Shown piece by piece: positions 14,704-15,871 of a stretch of 15,871 nucleotides of DNA. Each line of letters begins with the position of its first letter. Positions within the stretch are counted from its first letter, which is position 1. Source of the stretch: Acidisoma sp035492295. GTDB taxonomy: Bacteria > Pseudomonadota > Alphaproteobacteria > Acetobacterales > Acetobacteraceae. A model generated the notes under the pieces. The model searched no databases and was not told the origin of the DNA. It worked only from the letters and a program-made list of their open reading frames with translations. The translations under genes and the position numbers were made by a program. Location: the NCBI RefSeq assembly GCF_035492295.1, contig NZ_DATJJK010000044.1:1-15871 (forward strand). The letters are read 5' to 3'.

Positions 14704-15123
14704 ATGGTGATTCCTTATATAAAGTGCATGCTGGTTGTGGCCTCGACTGTCGGCCTGCCACCGCGCGTACTGCCCGTTCTTCAGGCAATGGAGGGCGGCA
14801 AAGTGGGCATGGTGCGGGAGGATGCAAACGGTACGGCCGATCTCGGCGTCATGCAGGTGAACACGATCTGGATTCCGGTTCTCGCCGCGCGTGCGGGCCT
14901 GACGGAACTCGAAACACGACGCCGCATGATCGAAGAACCTTGTTTCAACATCGCCGCTGCAGCACTCGTCATGCGCAACTATCTGGCGGAAACCGGCGGT
15001 GCGCTGCTTCCCGCGATCGGTGACTATCACTCGCATTCAAAGGATCTGAACGCCGCCTATCAGGCTCAAGCGCTGCGCACCGCGCGAAACCTTTTCACGA
15101 CCGCAGCATCTGCGCAACGCTGA
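14704..15123 (+). CDS. Small lytic transglycosylase-like protein (SLT fold)
   Basis: A 139-residue protein with the SLT core. The likely catalytic Glu is E30 in VLPVLQAMEGGKVG. The next motif is DLGVMQVNTIWIPVLA (46-61), matching the conserved G-x-M-Q-I-N. Then comes NIAAAALVMRNYLAE, and DYHSHS at 107-112 stands where the family has A-Y-N. Such enzymes cut peptidoglycan glycan strands and often help assemble envelope machines (VirB1, IagB types). The N-terminus is odd: only seven residues precede Cys8, which corresponds to the usual first residue of the mature domain, and there is no clear signal peptide. An in-frame TAG lies 15 bases upstream, so no longer N-terminus is possible in this frame. 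Placement beside gspG suggests a wall-opening role for the T2SS. Confidence 0.8.
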   Translation: MVIPYIKCMLVVASTVGLPPRVLPVLQAMEGGKVGMVREDANGTADLGVMQVNTIWIPVLAARAGLTELETRRRMIEEPCFNIAAAALVMRNYLAETGGALLPAIGDYHSHSKDLNAAYQAQALRTARNLFTTAASAQR

Positions 15124-15137
15124 ATCCGGACACGCAT

Positions 15138-15169
15138 CGGCGCTTTGCACCCCCGCTGTCCCCGCGCCG
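15138..15169 (+). terminator. Weak hairpin after the transglycosylase gene
   Basis: Starting 15 bases after the stop codon, CGGCGC (15138-15143) can pair with GCGCCG (15164-15169) around a 20-base loop. There is no T-run directly after it, so an intrinsic terminator is doubtful. It may only be a transcript-end hairpin or a chance match in GC-rich DNA. Confidence 0.2.
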
Positions 15170-15229
15170 CAACGGCTGTCAAAATGTTAACGAAAGTGCC
15201 GCACGCCGCGCGCAGACGGCCTGATAAGG

Positions 15230-15298
15230 AAGCGACAATTGGTCACTTCTAGAAAACGAAGGCATCCCGGGGCTCAAATCCTGCGGGGCCTGTCGCTT
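15230..15298 (+). repeat. Inverted repeat in the leader of the beta-strand protein gene
   Basis: AAGCGACA (15230-15237) and TGTCGCTT (15291-15298) are a perfect 8-base inverted repeat enclosing 53 bases. The inner part holds a possible smaller CCCG/CGGG pairing around the unpaired CTCAAATC. The 3' arm ends 22 bases before the start codon at 15321, so a folded leader RNA could affect translation. It matches no riboswitch or tRNA that I recognise. Confidence 0.4.
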
Positions 15299-15320
15299 GT
15301 ATCTCGCGCGGGAATTCAGC

Positions 15321-15871
15321 ATGACAGACATCACGTGGAATGGCGCCTCTGGTGATTGGACCGAGGCGGATGATTGGACGCCCGCCCAGGTCCCCGCATC
15401 GGGGGACAACGCAACCATCGCCGGCACGGGTACCATTTCGGTGATCCTGGGTGGCGGTGAGACGGCCGCGGTCAGCGGCATCCTCCTTGACAATACGAAT
15501 GCGACGCTCGAGATCGACGGACTGCTCAACGCCGAGACAATCTCGCTTGATGCCGGTACGCTTGCCAATGACGGCACGATTGCGGATGCGACGCTGGTGC
15601 TGGACGGTGGCACGCTCTCCTCGGGCTACGGGCTCTACCAGGGTGATACCATTGTGGGCCCGATGGAGATCGGCGGCTCGGATACGGCCGTGGTGCAGCA
15701 GGGCCTGACGGTGCTGGCCGCGGACGGCACCAGCCCGGGCACGGTGACGGTCGACGGTGATTACGCGACGCTGGAATTCAACGACAGCGAGACTTTCGAC
15801 AACGCGACCGTCGTGCTCGGCAGCGCGGCCGGCATCGACATGCTCGATACCGAGGGCACGCTGACGCTGGG
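15321..15871 (+). CDS. Beta-strand-repeat surface/secreted protein, 3' end outside window
   Basis: The frame is open from the ATG at 15321 to the window edge (183 codons) with no stop. GGGAA at 15310-15314 is a fair ribosome-binding site. The protein starts TDITWNGASGDWTEADDWTP, then runs as short Gly/Asn/Asp/Thr-rich turns and strands such as ATLEIDGLLNAETISLDAGT and LVLDGGTLSSGYGLY. It is acidic, almost without Lys or Arg, and rises and falls in steps of about 20 residues, as in right-handed beta-helix proteins. The TWNG-GDW-W opening is familiar from large adhesin-like or RTX-like proteins of alphaproteobacteria. There is no signal peptide, so Sec/T2SS export looks unlikely. A type I substrate with a C-terminal signal outside the window is an inference. 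The exact function is unknown. Confidence 0.7.
   Translation, partial: MTDITWNGASGDWTEADDWTPAQVPASGDNATIAGTGTISVILGGGETAAVSGILLDNTNATLEIDGLLNAETISLDAGTLANDGTIADATLVLDGGTLSSGYGLYQGDTIVGPMEIGGSDTAVVQQGLTVLAADGTSPGTVTVDGDYATLEFNDSETFDNATVVLGSAAGIDMLDTEGTLTL

Noticed and set aside
15230..15298. tRNA-like element: 8-base closing stem with an inner CTCAAATC reminiscent of a T-loop
   Set aside because: The 17 bases before the 3' arm do not form a T-arm, no D-arm or anticodon arm can be placed, and 69 bases is too short for the usual fold.
1..15871. CRISPR array, insertion sequence, prophage or tRNA attachment site
   Set aside because: No regularly spaced direct repeats, transposase or integrase motifs, or tRNA genes were seen on either strand.

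Overview
The window is GC-rich, with tightly overlapping genes, and reads as part of an alphaproteobacterial chromosome. The family is probably Acetobacteraceae (acetic acid bacteria and relatives). I infer this from protein style and from the gene order gspE-F-H-I-J-L-M-N-D, which as far as I recall matches the levansucrase-secretion (lsd) operon of Gluconacetobacter diazotrophicus. No search was run.

Layout: (1) 1-663, the 3' end of an HlyD/AaeA-type efflux adaptor gene, tail to tail with the next unit. (2) 4545 to 660 on the minus strand, three genes in a row: a secreted phosphoesterase (acid phosphatase/phospholipase C superfamily), a di-heme cytochrome c peroxidase and a prepilin peptidase (gspO). 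(3) 4546-4771, a divergent intergenic region that must hold promoters for both directions. (4) 4772-14166 on the plus strand, a type II secretion system (T2SS) operon, gspE-F-H-I-J-L-M-N-D-K. Almost every junction overlaps by 1-17 bases; the exception is a 60-base gap between J and L, the place where gspK usually sits. (5) 14624 to 14160 on the minus strand, the major pseudopilin gene gspG, inverted and overlapping the end of gspK. (6) 14704-15123, a small lytic transglycosylase gene. (7) 15321 to the window edge, the start of a repetitive beta-strand-rich surface or secreted protein that has no stop in the window.

How they fit together: GspE and GspF power and anchor the inner-membrane platform with GspL and GspM. 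GspG, H, I, J and K are pseudopilins that GspO must cleave. The GspC/N-like protein would link the platform to GspD, a secretin carrying a lipoprotein signal, so it may reach the outer membrane without a separate pilotin. The transglycosylase could open the wall for assembly. The phosphoesterase has an export signal and shares an operon with gspO, so it is the best candidate substrate. This resembles the phosphate-linked Hxc T2SS of Pseudomonas.

Most of the window is a recognisable T2SS. The less ordinary points are the phosphoesterase-peroxidase-gspO operon, the displaced gspK and gspG, the missing normal start for gspO, the liposecretin, and the leader region before the beta-strand protein.
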